Part shown: positions 42,829-51,948 of the stretch, in pieces
Layout of the letters: every line of letters starts with the position of its first letter
Numbering within the stretch: position 1 is the first letter of the stretch
Source: Maribacter sp. ACAM166
Lineage (GTDB): Bacteria > Bacteroidota > Bacteroidia > Flavobacteriales > Flavobacteriaceae
Assembly: GCF_005771495.1 (NCBI RefSeq)
Contig: NZ_VAUW01000001.1
Span: 1 to 64,000, forward strand
Reading direction: 5' to 3'
DNA: 64,000 bases
Program-made: the position numbers and the translations under genes
Notes under the pieces: model-generated
Databases searched by the model: none
Seen by the model: only the letters and a program-made list of their open reading frames with translations
What the model was told of the DNA's origin: nothing

Positions 42829-43524
42829 ATGATAGGATATTATATATTGATTGGAGCTATCGCTTTGGTCAGCTGGTTGGTAAGTAGAAAGTTAAAAAGT
42901 AAGTTTAAGTTTTATTCCAATGTGCATTTGGAAAATGGAATGAGCGGAGCTGAAATTGCTGAAAAAATGTTAGCAGATCACGGTATACGTGATGTAAAAG
43001 TTGTTTCTACGCCAGGGAAGCTTACGGATCATTACAACCCGAAGGACAAAACGGTAAATTTAAGTGAAAGCGTATATAACCAAAGAAATGCTTCATCAGC
43101 TGCTGTTGCTGCGCATGAGTGTGGCCATGCAGTACAGCATGCCCAAGCGTATGAATGGTTGGGGTTGCGTTCACAATTGGTGCCTGTAGTTAGTGTAACT
43201 TCTGGTATGTCTATGTGGGTAGTTTTTGGAGGCTTGGTCTTAGGTGGAGCAGCTGGTATAGGTTTAGGGTATTGGGTCGCTGTAGCTGGTCTAGTAATGA
43301 TGGGCATGGCTACGTTATTCAGTTTCGTAACCTTACCTGTAGAATATGATGCAAGTAACCGTGCATTGGCATGGTTAAAGAATAAAAACATAGTTACGCC
43401 AAAAGAATATGCAGGTTCAGAAGATGCATTAAAATGGGCTGCACGGACTTATTTGGTTGCGGCAATTGGTTCATTGGCTACATTGGTATACTGGGGGCTT
43501 CAAGTATTTGGTGGAAGAGATTAA
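42829..43524 (+). CDS. Membrane-bound zinc metallopeptidase (YugP family)
   Basis: A 231-residue membrane protein of the neutral zinc metallopeptidase 2 family. The zinc motif HECGH is at residues 96-100 in VAAHECGHAVQHAQAYE; flanking hydrophobic segments occur at about 2-19, 120-170 and 200-226. The third ligand is probably Glu184 or an Asp in LPVEYDASNRALAWL, the conserved block of the family. The substrate is unknown. Although the leuS terminator lies upstream, the gene has its own start region in the 80 bases before 42829. Confidence 0.9.
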   Translation: MIGYYILIGAIALVSWLVSRKLKSKFKFYSNVHLENGMSGAEIAEKMLADHGIRDVKVVSTPGKLTDHYNPKDKTVNLSESVYNQRNASSAAVAAHECGHAVQHAQAYEWLGLRSQLVPVVSVTSGMSMWVVFGGLVLGGAAGIGLGYWVAVAGLVMMGMATLFSFVTLPVEYDASNRALAWLKNKNIVTPKEYAGSEDALKWAARTYLVAAIGSLATLVYWGLQVFGGRD

Positions 43525-43547
43525 AAGTTCATAACCATTAACGATGT

Positions 43548-43577
43548 AAAACCTTCCTATTTCAGGGAGGTTTTTTT
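43548..43577. terminator. Terminator shared by the zinc peptidase and Lrp genes
   Basis: Stem AAAACCTTCCT / AGGGAGGTTTT with one G-U pair and loop ATTTC, followed by a T-run. The T-run overlaps the stop codon of the convergent Lrp gene. Confidence 0.75.
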
Positions 43578-44055
43578 ATATACTGATTTGTCTATCAATT
43601 TGCTGAGCAAGAGATATGAATGTTTCTGTTCGAGAAACTCCTTCAATCTGTTGAATTTCTTTATTCAAAACCTGCATTAGGTGTTCATTGTCCTTGCATA
43701 ATACTTTTATAAGGATAGACCAATTACCGGTGGTATAATGGCATTCTAAGATTTCAGGTATTTTTTCCAGTTGTTTTACCGCCACAGGATTGCTCATGGC
43801 CTTGTCAAGATATATGCCAATATAGGCCATGGTGGTATATCCTAATGATTTCGGGTTAATAACGAATTTAGAACCTGCTAATACTCCCGAAGCTTCCAGT
43901 TTTCTTAATCGTTGGTGTATTGCAGCCCCAGATATACCTATACTTCGAGCAATTTCTAGAACTGGTTTTCTAGCATCGTTCATTAAGAACCGTAAAATCT
44001 TCTTATCGATTCCATCAATCTTTGCCAAGGCAGTAGGTATTTTCATATTTATCAT
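43576..44055 (-). CDS. Lrp/AsnC-family transcriptional regulator
   Basis: A 159-residue regulator with an N-terminal HTH (about residues 12-60; IDGIDKKILRFLMNDARKPV, then LEIARSIGISGAAIHQRLRK) and a C-terminal RAM/ligand-binding domain (GYTTMAYIGIYLDKAMSNPV). The start could be 44055 or the second ATG at 44046. Lrp/AsnC proteins sense amino acids. It lies 54 bases downstream of the saccharopine dehydrogenase gene on the same strand, so a lysine or other amino-acid signal is plausible. Confidence 0.93.
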   Translation of the reverse strand: MINMKIPTALAKIDGIDKKILRFLMNDARKPVLEIARSIGISGAAIHQRLRKLEASGVLAGSKFVINPKSLGYTTMAYIGIYLDKAMSNPVAVKQLEKIPEILECHYTTGNWSILIKVLCKDNEHLMQVLNKEIQQIEGVSRTETFISLAQQIDRQISI

Positions 44056-44109
44056 ATCAGATTAAATATAAAAATACCTATTTGGTTTCAATTTGATTTA
44101 AAAATGGGG

Positions 44110-45483
44110 TTAACTAATTACAGAATGTTGGTTGTAACCTAAATAAGGAACCTCGTATTCTTTAAAATTGATACCGTATGATTTCAGTTCTTCAAGAATG
44201 GGTTCGTAAACCTCTTTCAAAATAGGAATTTGAACACCAGGAGTGGTGATTTTCCCATTTAGAATTTTTAAAGCTGCCATTGCCACAGGTAATCCTACTG
44301 TTTTGGACATCGCTGTATAGGTCTGGTTTTCGCCAGTAACCACCAATTTAGAATCTATTTGTTTCTTTTCTCCGTTCAATTCATAACCAAACTTATGGTA
44401 CATGACAATCATGTCCTTTTCGTCTGCTTTAAGGGTCCAGCTATCTTCAAGTATTCTCTGCAGCGCTTGAGCCGGAGTAGCATTTGGGATGTTTATATAT
44501 TTGGTATCATCAAAAATGTTAAGTTCTAGCAATTTGTCCCAGCGGATATCATCTTGGTCTAATTTTAAATTGTGCCTAAGCTTCAATTCCACTGAATCTG
44601 TCGGAGAATAGGGTAAATATAGATTTATAAACTCCCTATAACTCATCTTTTCAGAATTCTCAATCGTATAGGTGTCATCGGTCACCCCTAATTGAATAAA
44701 CATATTCCATGCCTTTGAGAAACCAACACGGCGCATCGTTCCTCTATATATAGTTAAGGCATCTTGCAGGCCATAGGCTTCCCTATACCCTAAAGAATCA
44801 CGATTAGCATAGCCTTCAAATCGGCCATAACCTTCAATCTTAAAAAATTCGGTACGTCTAAAAAGTCGGTGATAGGGTATATATTTGTAAGTGCCTTCTT
44901 GTAAAAACTGAGCGGTGCCTCCTTGCCCGGCAAGAACAACATTTCTTGGGTTCCAGGTAAATTTATAATTCCAAAGGTTATTGTCATTTTCCGGAGCCAC
45001 CAATCCACCGCAAAATGATTCAAATAAAATAACTTTGCCGCCTTTATCGCGAATACGATCGATTACCTGCATGGCACTCATGTGGTCGACACCGGGATCA
45101 AGGCCAATTTCATTCATGAAAACCAACCCGTTTTCCTTAACTTTTTTGTCAAGGGCAAGTAACTCTGGGCTTACGTACGATGCGGTTACGAGGTGCTTTT
45201 TGAGCACAACACAATCTTCAGCTACCTTGATGTGAAATCGTGCCGGAAGCATTGAGATAACGACATCAGAATTAGCAATAGCTTTTTTTCTTTCGGCGTC
45301 GTTAAAAATATCAAGGGCGATTACAGAACAGTGCTTATGGCTCGCTATCTGTTCAGGTATAGCCTGCGGATTGATGTCGCCAATGGTTATTTCTAACTTT
45401 TCAACTTCAGCTTTTCCTAAAAGATAATCTAATAAATAAGAAGTGGACTTGCCTGCTCCTATAACAAGAATTTTTCGCATCAT
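44110..45483 (-). CDS. Saccharopine dehydrogenase family protein
   Basis: A 457-residue NAD(P)-dependent enzyme. The Rossmann motif is GAGKSTSYLLDYLLG at residues 8-22; GLDPGVDHMSAMQVIDRIRD (about 128-147) and the C-terminal part, with MSKTVGLPVAMAALKILNGK, follow the lysine-9-like saccharopine dehydrogenase pattern (glutamate-forming). It would cleave saccharopine to glutamate and alpha-aminoadipate semialdehyde in lysine catabolism, or act in a related polyamine/amino-acid step. No lysine-ketoglutarate reductase is next to it. An Lrp-type regulator follows. Confidence 0.9.
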   Translation of the reverse strand: MMRKILVIGAGKSTSYLLDYLLGKAEVEKLEITIGDINPQAIPEQIASHKHCSVIALDIFNDAERKKAIANSDVVISMLPARFHIKVAEDCVVLKKHLVTASYVSPELLALDKKVKENGLVFMNEIGLDPGVDHMSAMQVIDRIRDKGGKVILFESFCGGLVAPENDNNLWNYKFTWNPRNVVLAGQGGTAQFLQEGTYKYIPYHRLFRRTEFFKIEGYGRFEGYANRDSLGYREAYGLQDALTIYRGTMRRVGFSKAWNMFIQLGVTDDTYTIENSEKMSYREFINLYLPYSPTDSVELKLRHNLKLDQDDIRWDKLLELNIFDDTKYINIPNATPAQALQRILEDSWTLKADEKDMIVMYHKFGYELNGEKKQIDSKLVVTGENQTYTAMSKTVGLPVAMAALKILNGKITTPGVQIPILKEVYEPILEELKSYGINFKEYEVPYLGYNQHSVIS

Positions 45484-45564
45484 ACGATTTGAGTATTTTT
45501 GATTGGTAATGAAATACTAAGGTATCAAATTGTTACATTTATAAAGAAAGTTATAGAAAAAGTT

Positions 45565-45957
45565 ATGAAAAAAACAGTTTTTATCACGGCATGCGTGTTT
45601 GGAATGCTTGCAGTAGTGTTTGGTGCTTTTGGTGCGCACGGGTTGAAAAATTTGGTCGATGCCGATGCTGTGACGACCTTTGAAACAGGAGTTCGGTATC
45701 AAATGTTTCATGCATTTTTCCTATTTATTCTTGGGTTGATGCCCGATAACTACATCAAATCGAGAAAACCAATCTACATCTGTACAGTAATTGGTGTTAT
45801 CCTATTCTCTTTTTCCATCTATATTTTAGCACTGAATGACCTTGTACACTTTGATTTTAAGATTTTTGGAATTATTACGCCAATTGGTGGATTATTTTTA
45901 ATAGCCGCTTGGGCACTTTTGGGATTTGGAATTTTGAAGTCAAAAATTTTGAAATAG
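45565..45957 (+). CDS. DUF423 family membrane protein
   Basis: A 130-residue protein (start at MKKTVFITAC, 45565; the frame extends upstream to 45499 through a non-conserved lysine-rich stretch) with four hydrophobic segments. The family block GMLAVVFGAFGAHGLKNLVD is at residues 14-33 and VRYQMFHAFFLFILG at 45-59; the end GIITPIGGLFLIAAWALLGF is typical. The function is unknown. It is divergent from the saccharopine dehydrogenase gene and followed by the SLC13 gene after 62 bases. Confidence 0.88.
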   Translation: MKKTVFITACVFGMLAVVFGAFGAHGLKNLVDADAVTTFETGVRYQMFHAFFLFILGLMPDNYIKSRKPIYICTVIGVILFSFSIYILALNDLVHFDFKIFGIITPIGGLFLIAAWALLGFGILKSKILK

Positions 45958-46019
45958 AAGAGGTCTGAAGGTATGTTACCAATTATAAATCTGTATTTTC
46001 AACCTACAATGATATTTAT

Positions 46020-47489
46020 ATGAGTAAAACAAAATTGCTGGGACTTGTTTTAGGGCCTGTTTCCTTTATGTTGATTCTGTTATTTTTACACCCTGAAGGT
46101 CTTTCTAAAGAAGCCAATGCGGTACTTGCATCAACAATATGGATAGCGATTTGGTGGATAACCGAAGCAATACCGATTGCGGTTACGGCTTTACTGCCAC
46201 TGGTATTATTTCCACTTTCTGGCGGATTGGATTTATCATCCACCTCTGCGTCATTTGGGCATAAGTATGTGTTTTTATATATGGGTGGTTTTATTATTGC
46301 CATAGCCATTGAAAAATGGAATCTACACCGTAGAATCGCACTGAACATCATCAATTTGATAGGCTCTGATGTGCGGAAAATCATCCTCGGATTTATGATT
46401 GCGACCGCTTTTTTATCGATGTGGATATCGAATACCGCAACTTCTGTAATGATGCTTCCTATCGGTTTGGCGATTATTAAACAGTTGCATGATAATCCTG
46501 ATACCATAGAAGATGAAAATCAGACTTTTGGTAAGGCCTTAATGTTGGCAATTGCATATAGTGCATCTATTGGCGGATTGGCTACCTTAATTGGTACACC
46601 ACCAAACTTGGTGTTGGCAGGGGTGGTTTTTGACACCTATGGTTATGAAATAACATTCATGCAATGGTTCGCTTTTGGACTCCCGATTTCCATTATTCTA
46701 ATTTTTATCTCTTGGAAATATTTAACTAAATATGCATTTACGTTTAAGCAAAAATCCTTTCCAGGAGGAAAGGAGGAGATAAAACGATTATTAACAAAAC
46801 TAGGTAAGATTAGTTATGAAGAGAAAATAGTCTCATTTGTCTTCGCCTTGACCGCTTTTTGTTGGATTACCCGATCGTTTCTGTTACAAAAGATTTTACC
46901 TGGCCTAGATGATACAATAATTGCTATATTTTTTGCTATCCTATTATTTTTGATTCCTTCAAAGAAAAAGGGAGAGCAACTAATTAATTGGGAAGAGGCC
47001 GTAAAAATGCCGTGGGGTATTATTTTATTGTTCGGTGGCGGTATGGCTTTGGCTAAAGGATTTGAAGTAAGTGGTTTAGCTGTTTACATCGGTAGCCAGA
47101 TGAATTCTCTAGAAGGTCTGCCAATTTTGCTGTTAGTTTTAGTTTTGATTACCGCAGTTAACTTCTTGACTGAGATAACTTCAAATCTTGCAACCACCGC
47201 GATGTTGCTGCCAGTATTGGCACCCATGGCGTTAACGATAGATGTACATCCATTTGTATTAATGGTGGGTGCTGCCGTAGCTGCATCCTGTGCTTTTATG
47301 TTGCCGGTAGCTACGCCGCCGAACGCGGTGGTCTTTGGGTCTGGTTATTTGAGAATTCCTGATATGGTGAGGAAGGGCTTCTTTATGAACGTAATATCTA
47401 TAATTATATTAACCTTTTTCGTCTATTTTGTGCTGCCAGAATTATGGGATATTACTATTGATGGATTCCCGCAAAATCTCAAGAAATGA
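46020..47489 (+). CDS. SLC13/DASS family sodium-coupled anion transporter
   Basis: A 489-residue membrane protein with about 11 hydrophobic segments. The two SNT-type clamshell motifs characteristic of DASS carriers are WISNTATSVMMLPIGLAIIK and TEITSNLATTAMLLPVLAPM; the two TP loops are LIGTPPNLVLAG and ATPPNAVVFGSG. It should import dicarboxylates, citrate or a similar anion with Na+. The glycerate kinase gene overlaps its last 4 bases, so glycerate is a possible substrate by context; family members are not known to me for that substrate. Confidence 0.92.
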   Translation: MSKTKLLGLVLGPVSFMLILLFLHPEGLSKEANAVLASTIWIAIWWITEAIPIAVTALLPLVLFPLSGGLDLSSTSASFGHKYVFLYMGGFIIAIAIEKWNLHRRIALNIINLIGSDVRKIILGFMIATAFLSMWISNTATSVMMLPIGLAIIKQLHDNPDTIEDENQTFGKALMLAIAYSASIGGLATLIGTPPNLVLAGVVFDTYGYEITFMQWFAFGLPISIILIFISWKYLTKYAFTFKQKSFPGGKEEIKRLLTKLGKISYEEKIVSFVFALTAFCWITRSFLLQKILPGLDDTIIAIFFAILLFLIPSKKKGEQLINWEEAVKMPWGIILLFGGGMALAKGFEVSGLAVYIGSQMNSLEGLPILLLVLVLITAVNFLTEITSNLATTAMLLPVLAPMALTIDVHPFVLMVGAAVAASCAFMLPVATPPNAVVFGSGYLRIPDMVRKGFFMNVISIIILTFFVYFVLPELWDITIDGFPQNLKK

Positions 47490-48640
47490 AACTACTGCTA
47501 ATTCCGGATAAATTTAAAGGCTCCTTAACAAGTGAGGAAGTTTCAAAGGCTTTTATGGCCGGGGTAGAAAAAGCAGGGATAAAGTGTACCTCTCGCTACA
47601 TTAGGGCTTCTGATGGAGGCGAGGGTTTTATGGATGCTGTAGCCAATTATAGGGCTTGTGTTTCGGTGCAGCTTATTAGTAAAAACCCCTTGGGTAAACC
47701 TATTCAATCATATTATTTATATAATAACAAGACCAATTCGGCATATATAGAATTAGCCAATGCTTCTGGAATGGAGTTGCTTACCGTAACAGAACGAAAC
47801 CCTATGAACACTAGTACGTTCGGTACTGGTCTGCAAATTATGGATGCCGTTAAAAAAGGCATAAAAAACATTTTTATAGGGTTGGGTGGTAGTGCTACCA
47901 ATGATGGTGGAATTGGCATAGCTCAAGCCTTGGGCTATTCATTTTTGGATAATGAGGGTAAAAAATTACCCCCAACTGGAGCAAGCTTGAACCACATAAA
48001 AACCGTTGATGACACAGGGGTTGCTGTTAACTTGAAAAAGGTAAATTTTTATGCCGTTAATGATGTTACTAACCCCTTGTTTGGTATGTATGGGGCGGCA
48101 TATGTATACGCAGCACAAAAGGGCGCTACAAAGGCTATGATTAAAGAATTAAATCTGGGTCTGGAAAATTTAAATAAAGTAGTCTCTGAAAAGTATACTG
48201 TTCAATATGCTCAATTACCAGGTTCTGGTGCTGCGGGTGGTGTTGCTTACGGGCTCAAAAGTTTTCTTGGTGCAAATTACACCAGTGGGATAGATTTTAT
48301 TTTGGAACTTTCGGGTGTTGAGAAACTTTTAACCAAAGGAAATTTTGACTATTTAATTACTGGTGAAGGTAAAATTGATGAGCAGACATTAAATGGTAAA
48401 CTGATACAGGGTTTGCTTAAATTAGGTAAGAAGTATAATATACGAGTAATTGCTATTTGTGGAAAGCTAGACATTTCTAAAAATGAATTGATAGAAAGAG
48501 GTGTTTTCGATGTTTTTGAGATACAAAACCCAATGAAAAGTCTTGACTATAATATGCAAAATGCTGGACAATTATTGGTCAAAAAAACCACTGAATACTT
48601 CCGTCTAAGGCAGAAAGATATACATATTAAACATCATTAA
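47486..48640 (+). CDS. Glycerate 2-kinase
   Basis: A 384-residue kinase of the GckA/GarK family. The N-terminal block LLLIPDKFKGSLTSEEVSKA, the nucleotide-binding GGSATNDGGIGIAQALG at about residues 133-149, and ITGEGKIDEQTLNGKLIQGL near 292-311 are all typical. It phosphorylates D-glycerate to 2-phosphoglycerate (or 3-phosphoglycerate in other subtypes) and thus feeds lower glycolysis. It is translationally coupled to the SLC13 transporter gene (ATGA overlap). pckA follows on the same strand after 230 bases, in keeping with a gluconeogenic neighbourhood. Confidence 0.93.
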   Translation: MKLLLIPDKFKGSLTSEEVSKAFMAGVEKAGIKCTSRYIRASDGGEGFMDAVANYRACVSVQLISKNPLGKPIQSYYLYNNKTNSAYIELANASGMELLTVTERNPMNTSTFGTGLQIMDAVKKGIKNIFIGLGGSATNDGGIGIAQALGYSFLDNEGKKLPPTGASLNHIKTVDDTGVAVNLKKVNFYAVNDVTNPLFGMYGAAYVYAAQKGATKAMIKELNLGLENLNKVVSEKYTVQYAQLPGSGAAGGVAYGLKSFLGANYTSGIDFILELSGVEKLLTKGNFDYLITGEGKIDEQTLNGKLIQGLLKLGKKYNIRVIAICGKLDISKNELIERGVFDVFEIQNPMKSLDYNMQNAGQLLVKKTTEYFRLRQKDIHIKHH

Positions 48641-48870
48641 ATTTTATTTATTTCTTAAAATTTTAAGTCAAAATCAATAATAATGTATTCCAAACAAGGT
48701 ATTTATTGATATAATTCAATAAAACAAATAAACTAGCTACGAATATTTTCCATATTTCGCATTTCTTTAGTTGAATTCGTATTTCGACGGGTATAAGGGC
48801 TAAATAAACTCTGAACACAAAGGGTTCGTGGTATATTTTTTTAGTTTTACAGAAACAAATTTTCTAAAGC

Positions 48871-50487
48871 ATGAAAAGCTCAGCAACGAATGCGAACACC
48901 ATATCTCTAAAACAATACGGGATAACACACGCTAATTTTCATTATCAGGAAGAGCCTGAACAACTTCAGAAGGCCACACTAGAAATGGATATGGGAGTTG
49001 AAACAAGTAATGGTACACTTGCTGTTAACACGGGTGAATTTACAGGTAGATCACCCATGGATCGGTTTATCGTTAAAGATGATATAACGAAAGATAAAGT
49101 ATGGTGGGGGACTACTAATATTCCTTTTGAAAAAGAAAAATTCGATTCATTATATACAAAGGTAATTGACTACCTCAACGGGAAGGAACTTTTCGTTAGG
49201 GATAGTTATGCTTGTGCTGATCCAGAATATCAATTAAATATTAGGGTGATAAACGAATATCCATGGTCTAACATGTTTGCTTATAATATGTTTTTACGAC
49301 CTACTGAGGCTGAGCTAGAGGGTTTTACTCCAGAGTGGACTGTTATTAATGCTCCTGGATTTATGGCCGATGCAGATAAGGACGGAACAAGACAACACAA
49401 TTTTGCAATTCTAAACTTTGTTGATAAAATTGCCCTTATTGGTGGAACTGGGTATACAGGTGAAATCAAGAAAGGAATTTTCTCTGTTTTGAACTTTATT
49501 TTACCAGTTTATAAAGAAACCTTACCAATGCATTGTTCAGCTAATGTAGGTGAAGATGGAGATACTGCAATCTTTTTTGGACTGTCGGGTACAGGTAAAA
49601 CTACCTTGTCTACAGACCCTAACAGAAAATTGATTGGAGATGATGAACATGGGTGGACGAGTAGAAATACGGTATTCAATTTTGAAGGTGGTTGCTATGC
49701 CAAGGTAATCAATCTATCTGAAGAGCAAGAGCCAGAAATTTTTGGAGCTATAAAGCCAGGTGCTATTTTAGAAAATGTGGTGTTGGATAATCAAAGTAAT
49801 GTAGATTTTGCCGATACTTCGATAACCCAGAATACAAGGGTTAGTTATCCTATTCATCATATCGATAATATACAGCAACCATCAATTGGTAAAAATGTCA
49901 AGAATATTTTCTTCTTAACAGCGGATGCCTTCGGAGTGTTGCCTCCGATATCAAAACTTACCCCTAGCCAAGCTGCATATCATTTTATATCGGGTTATAC
50001 AGCCAAGGTTGCTGGTACAGAAACTGGCGTAGTAGAGCCACAACCTTCTTTTTCAGCTTGTTTTGGTGCGCCGTTTATGCCTTTACATCCAACCAAATAT
50101 GCTGAAATGCTGAGTAAGAAGATGAAGGAGTCTGGTGTAGATGTTTGGTTAGTAAACACGGGTTGGACAGGTGGACCATATGGTATAGGAACGCGAATGA
50201 AGTTAAAGTATACAAGAGCGATGATAACTGCTGCTCTTAACGGGGATTTAGGCTTGTATTCATATGATAAGTACCATATTCATTCTGTTTTCGGAGTAGC
50301 ACAACCTAGGGAATGCCCTGGTGTACCTTCCTCTGTTTTGAGTCCGAGGTCAACTTGGAACAATGATGACAAATATTACACCACAGCTTTTAAATTAACA
50401 AATGCCTTTAGGGAAAACTTTAAAAAGTATGAAAGTTATGCTAGTGAAGAAATACGAAGGGGCGGACCACAACGGTACGCGTTTTAA
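48871..50487 (+). CDS. pckA: Phosphoenolpyruvate carboxykinase (ATP)
   Basis: A 538-residue enzyme converting oxaloacetate and ATP to phosphoenolpyruvate, CO2 and ADP, the committing step of gluconeogenesis. The P-loop GLSGTGKTTLS is near residues 236-246; the metal site LIGDDEHGW follows about 18 residues later; TGRSPMDRF near the N-terminus and RVSYPIHHIDNI downstream are typical substrate-side blocks. It is monocistronic, with a terminator at 50493-50524. Its upstream 230 bases hold the promoter, within which I see no exact TAnnTTTG. Confidence 0.98.
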   Translation: MKSSATNANTISLKQYGITHANFHYQEEPEQLQKATLEMDMGVETSNGTLAVNTGEFTGRSPMDRFIVKDDITKDKVWWGTTNIPFEKEKFDSLYTKVIDYLNGKELFVRDSYACADPEYQLNIRVINEYPWSNMFAYNMFLRPTEAELEGFTPEWTVINAPGFMADADKDGTRQHNFAILNFVDKIALIGGTGYTGEIKKGIFSVLNFILPVYKETLPMHCSANVGEDGDTAIFFGLSGTGKTTLSTDPNRKLIGDDEHGWTSRNTVFNFEGGCYAKVINLSEEQEPEIFGAIKPGAILENVVLDNQSNVDFADTSITQNTRVSYPIHHIDNIQQPSIGKNVKNIFFLTADAFGVLPPISKLTPSQAAYHFISGYTAKVAGTETGVVEPQPSFSACFGAPFMPLHPTKYAEMLSKKMKESGVDVWLVNTGWTGGPYGIGTRMKLKYTRAMITAALNGDLGLYSYDKYHIHSVFGVAQPRECPGVPSSVLSPRSTWNNDDKYYTTAFKLTNAFRENFKKYESYASEEIRRGGPQRYAF

Positions 50488-50492
50488 GTCAT

Positions 50493-50524
50493 AAAAAAAG
50501 CCTTGCATTGCAAGGCTTTTTTTA
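50493..50524. terminator. Terminator between pckA and hemD
   Basis: Stem AAAAAAAGCCTTGCA / TGCAAGGCTTTTTTT with a tiny loop; usable in both directions, as pckA and hemD converge here. Confidence 0.88.
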
Positions 50525-50542
50525 TGGTATTTTATGAGTGTG

Positions 50543-51286
50543 TTATTTGTTCACACTTGTAATATATTTTTGAAGCGCCATAGTCATTGATGGTGTTTCT
50601 GGAGTAGGCGCTTTAATATCAATTCTTAGGCCTGCACCATTCGCAGCATCTACCGTAGAATTACCGAAAACGGCAATTCTGGTTTCGTTTTGTTCAAAAT
50701 CTGGAAAATTCTGAAAAAGAGATTCAATCCCAGACGGACTAAAGAAAACTAGTATATCATAAGAAACATCTCTCAAATCGGAAAGGTCGCTGATTACAGT
50801 TTTATAAAAAATAGCCCTTTTCCAATTAATACCCAAAGATTCTAAAGTTTCGGGTACATCTGATTTAAGAGCATCAGATGAAGGAAGTAGGAATTTTTCG
50901 TCCTTATATTTTTTAATCAACGGGACTAAATCCGTAAATAACCTTTTGCCTACATAAATTTTGCGTTTTCTATAGACAACGTATTTTTGTAAGTAATAGG
51001 CAACGGCTTCAGATTGACAAAAGTATTTCATTGAATCTGGAACTTTGAAGCGCATTTCTTCTGCGATTCTAAAAAAATGATCCACTGCATTTCTACTAGT
51101 TAAAATAATTGCAGTAAAATCATTCAAATCTATCTTCTGCTGACGCACATTTTTTGCATCAACCGCTTCTACATGAATGAAAGGTCTAAAATCAACCTTT
51201 ACTTTCTCTTTATCAATAAGTTTGGAATAGGGGGAATTGTCCATTTTTGGCTCTGGTTGAGAGACCAGAATTGTTTTTACTTTCAT
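50543..51286 (-). CDS. hemD: Uroporphyrinogen-III synthase
   Basis: A 247-residue protein when started at MKVKTILVSQ (51286); the ORF reaches 51295. HemD proteins are divergent, but the two-domain alternation, the block LTSRNAVDHFFRIA near residues 63-76, the hinge, and the segment DILVFFSPSGIESLFQNFP near 180-198 match the family. It closes hydroxymethylbilane into uroporphyrinogen III for haem synthesis. It lies directly after the DUF4271 gene on the same strand, an arrangement common in Flavobacteriaceae. Confidence 0.85.
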   Translation of the reverse strand: MKVKTILVSQPEPKMDNSPYSKLIDKEKVKVDFRPFIHVEAVDAKNVRQQKIDLNDFTAIILTSRNAVDHFFRIAEEMRFKVPDSMKYFCQSEAVAYYLQKYVVYRKRKIYVGKRLFTDLVPLIKKYKDEKFLLPSSDALKSDVPETLESLGINWKRAIFYKTVISDLSDLRDVSYDILVFFSPSGIESLFQNFPDFEQNETRIAVFGNSTVDAANGAGLRIDIKAPTPETPSMTMALQKYITSVNK

Positions 51287-51294
51287 ACGCTGCA

Positions 51295-51948
51295 CTATTT
51301 AAGAAAGCTTCCCATTATAACTAATGGTGAAATTTCGAGAGCGCAAAGGTACAAAATAAAATAGAAAAAATAAGAGCTTATAAAATTTCGGTAATTCCTG
51401 AGCACTGTCACCCAGCCTATTATATTTATGGCCAAGAAGAAAATTAGTGCAATTAGAATAACGGTTTTTGAATCAATGTAAACATAGGTCAAAAGTACAT
51501 TGCCTATGAATAAAACAATTCCAGAATAATTTAGGTATGTCAATTTTCTGAAAATCAAATCACTCAACGTTTTATAGGAATTAAAGACAAATGCATTGAC
51601 TAGTTGTACTATAGTTTTGATAGAAAGGAAAAAGAAAACTCCGGCGAGAAGTGTGGGGAAAATGAAAGGGTTTTTTATTTCCGATGGCAGTAAATCACGA
51701 CGCCAAATAAAAAATATAAATAAGCTAGTATTTATTATTTGAAAAATACTCCATAGGATATGGAACCCATTGAATAATTTTTCCTTCTTTCTGTACATGG
51801 TAACGTACTTGTCATTAAAAGGAAGAATTATAAAGCTAAAAAAGCGGGAATAATAAAAACTTTTTGCGATTAACGGAAATAGAAGACTAAACACTAATGT
51901 TAATGTAATCCAATCCGTTTGTGCAAATGTTCTGGTGATAGGTTCCAT
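51295..51948 (-). CDS. DUF4271 family membrane protein
   Basis: A 217-residue membrane protein with six hydrophobic segments. The N-terminal WITLTLVFSLLFPLIAKSFY and the segment FSFIILPFNDKYVTMYRKKE match DUF4271, which commonly sits next to hemD in Bacteroidota. The function is unknown. Its start overlaps the stop of the upstream GT39-like gene by one base and its stop is 8 bases before hemD, so the three genes are probably one operon. Confidence 0.85.
   Translation of the reverse strand: MEPITRTFAQTDWITLTLVFSLLFPLIAKSFYYSRFFSFIILPFNDKYVTMYRKKEKLFNGFHILWSIFQIINTSLFIFFIWRRDLLPSEIKNPFIFPTLLAGVFFFLSIKTIVQLVNAFVFNSYKTLSDLIFRKLTYLNYSGIVLFIGNVLLTYVYIDSKTVILIALIFFLAINIIGWVTVLRNYRNFISSYFFYFILYLCALEISPLVIMGSFLK

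Noticed and set aside
42641-42832. 63-codon open frame after leuS
   Set aside because: It spans a palindromic repeat and a terminator, and has no protein-like features.
48641-48870. Possible small RNA or riboswitch upstream of pckA
   Set aside because: Only weak partial palindromes around 48775-48795; no consistent stem structure could be drawn.
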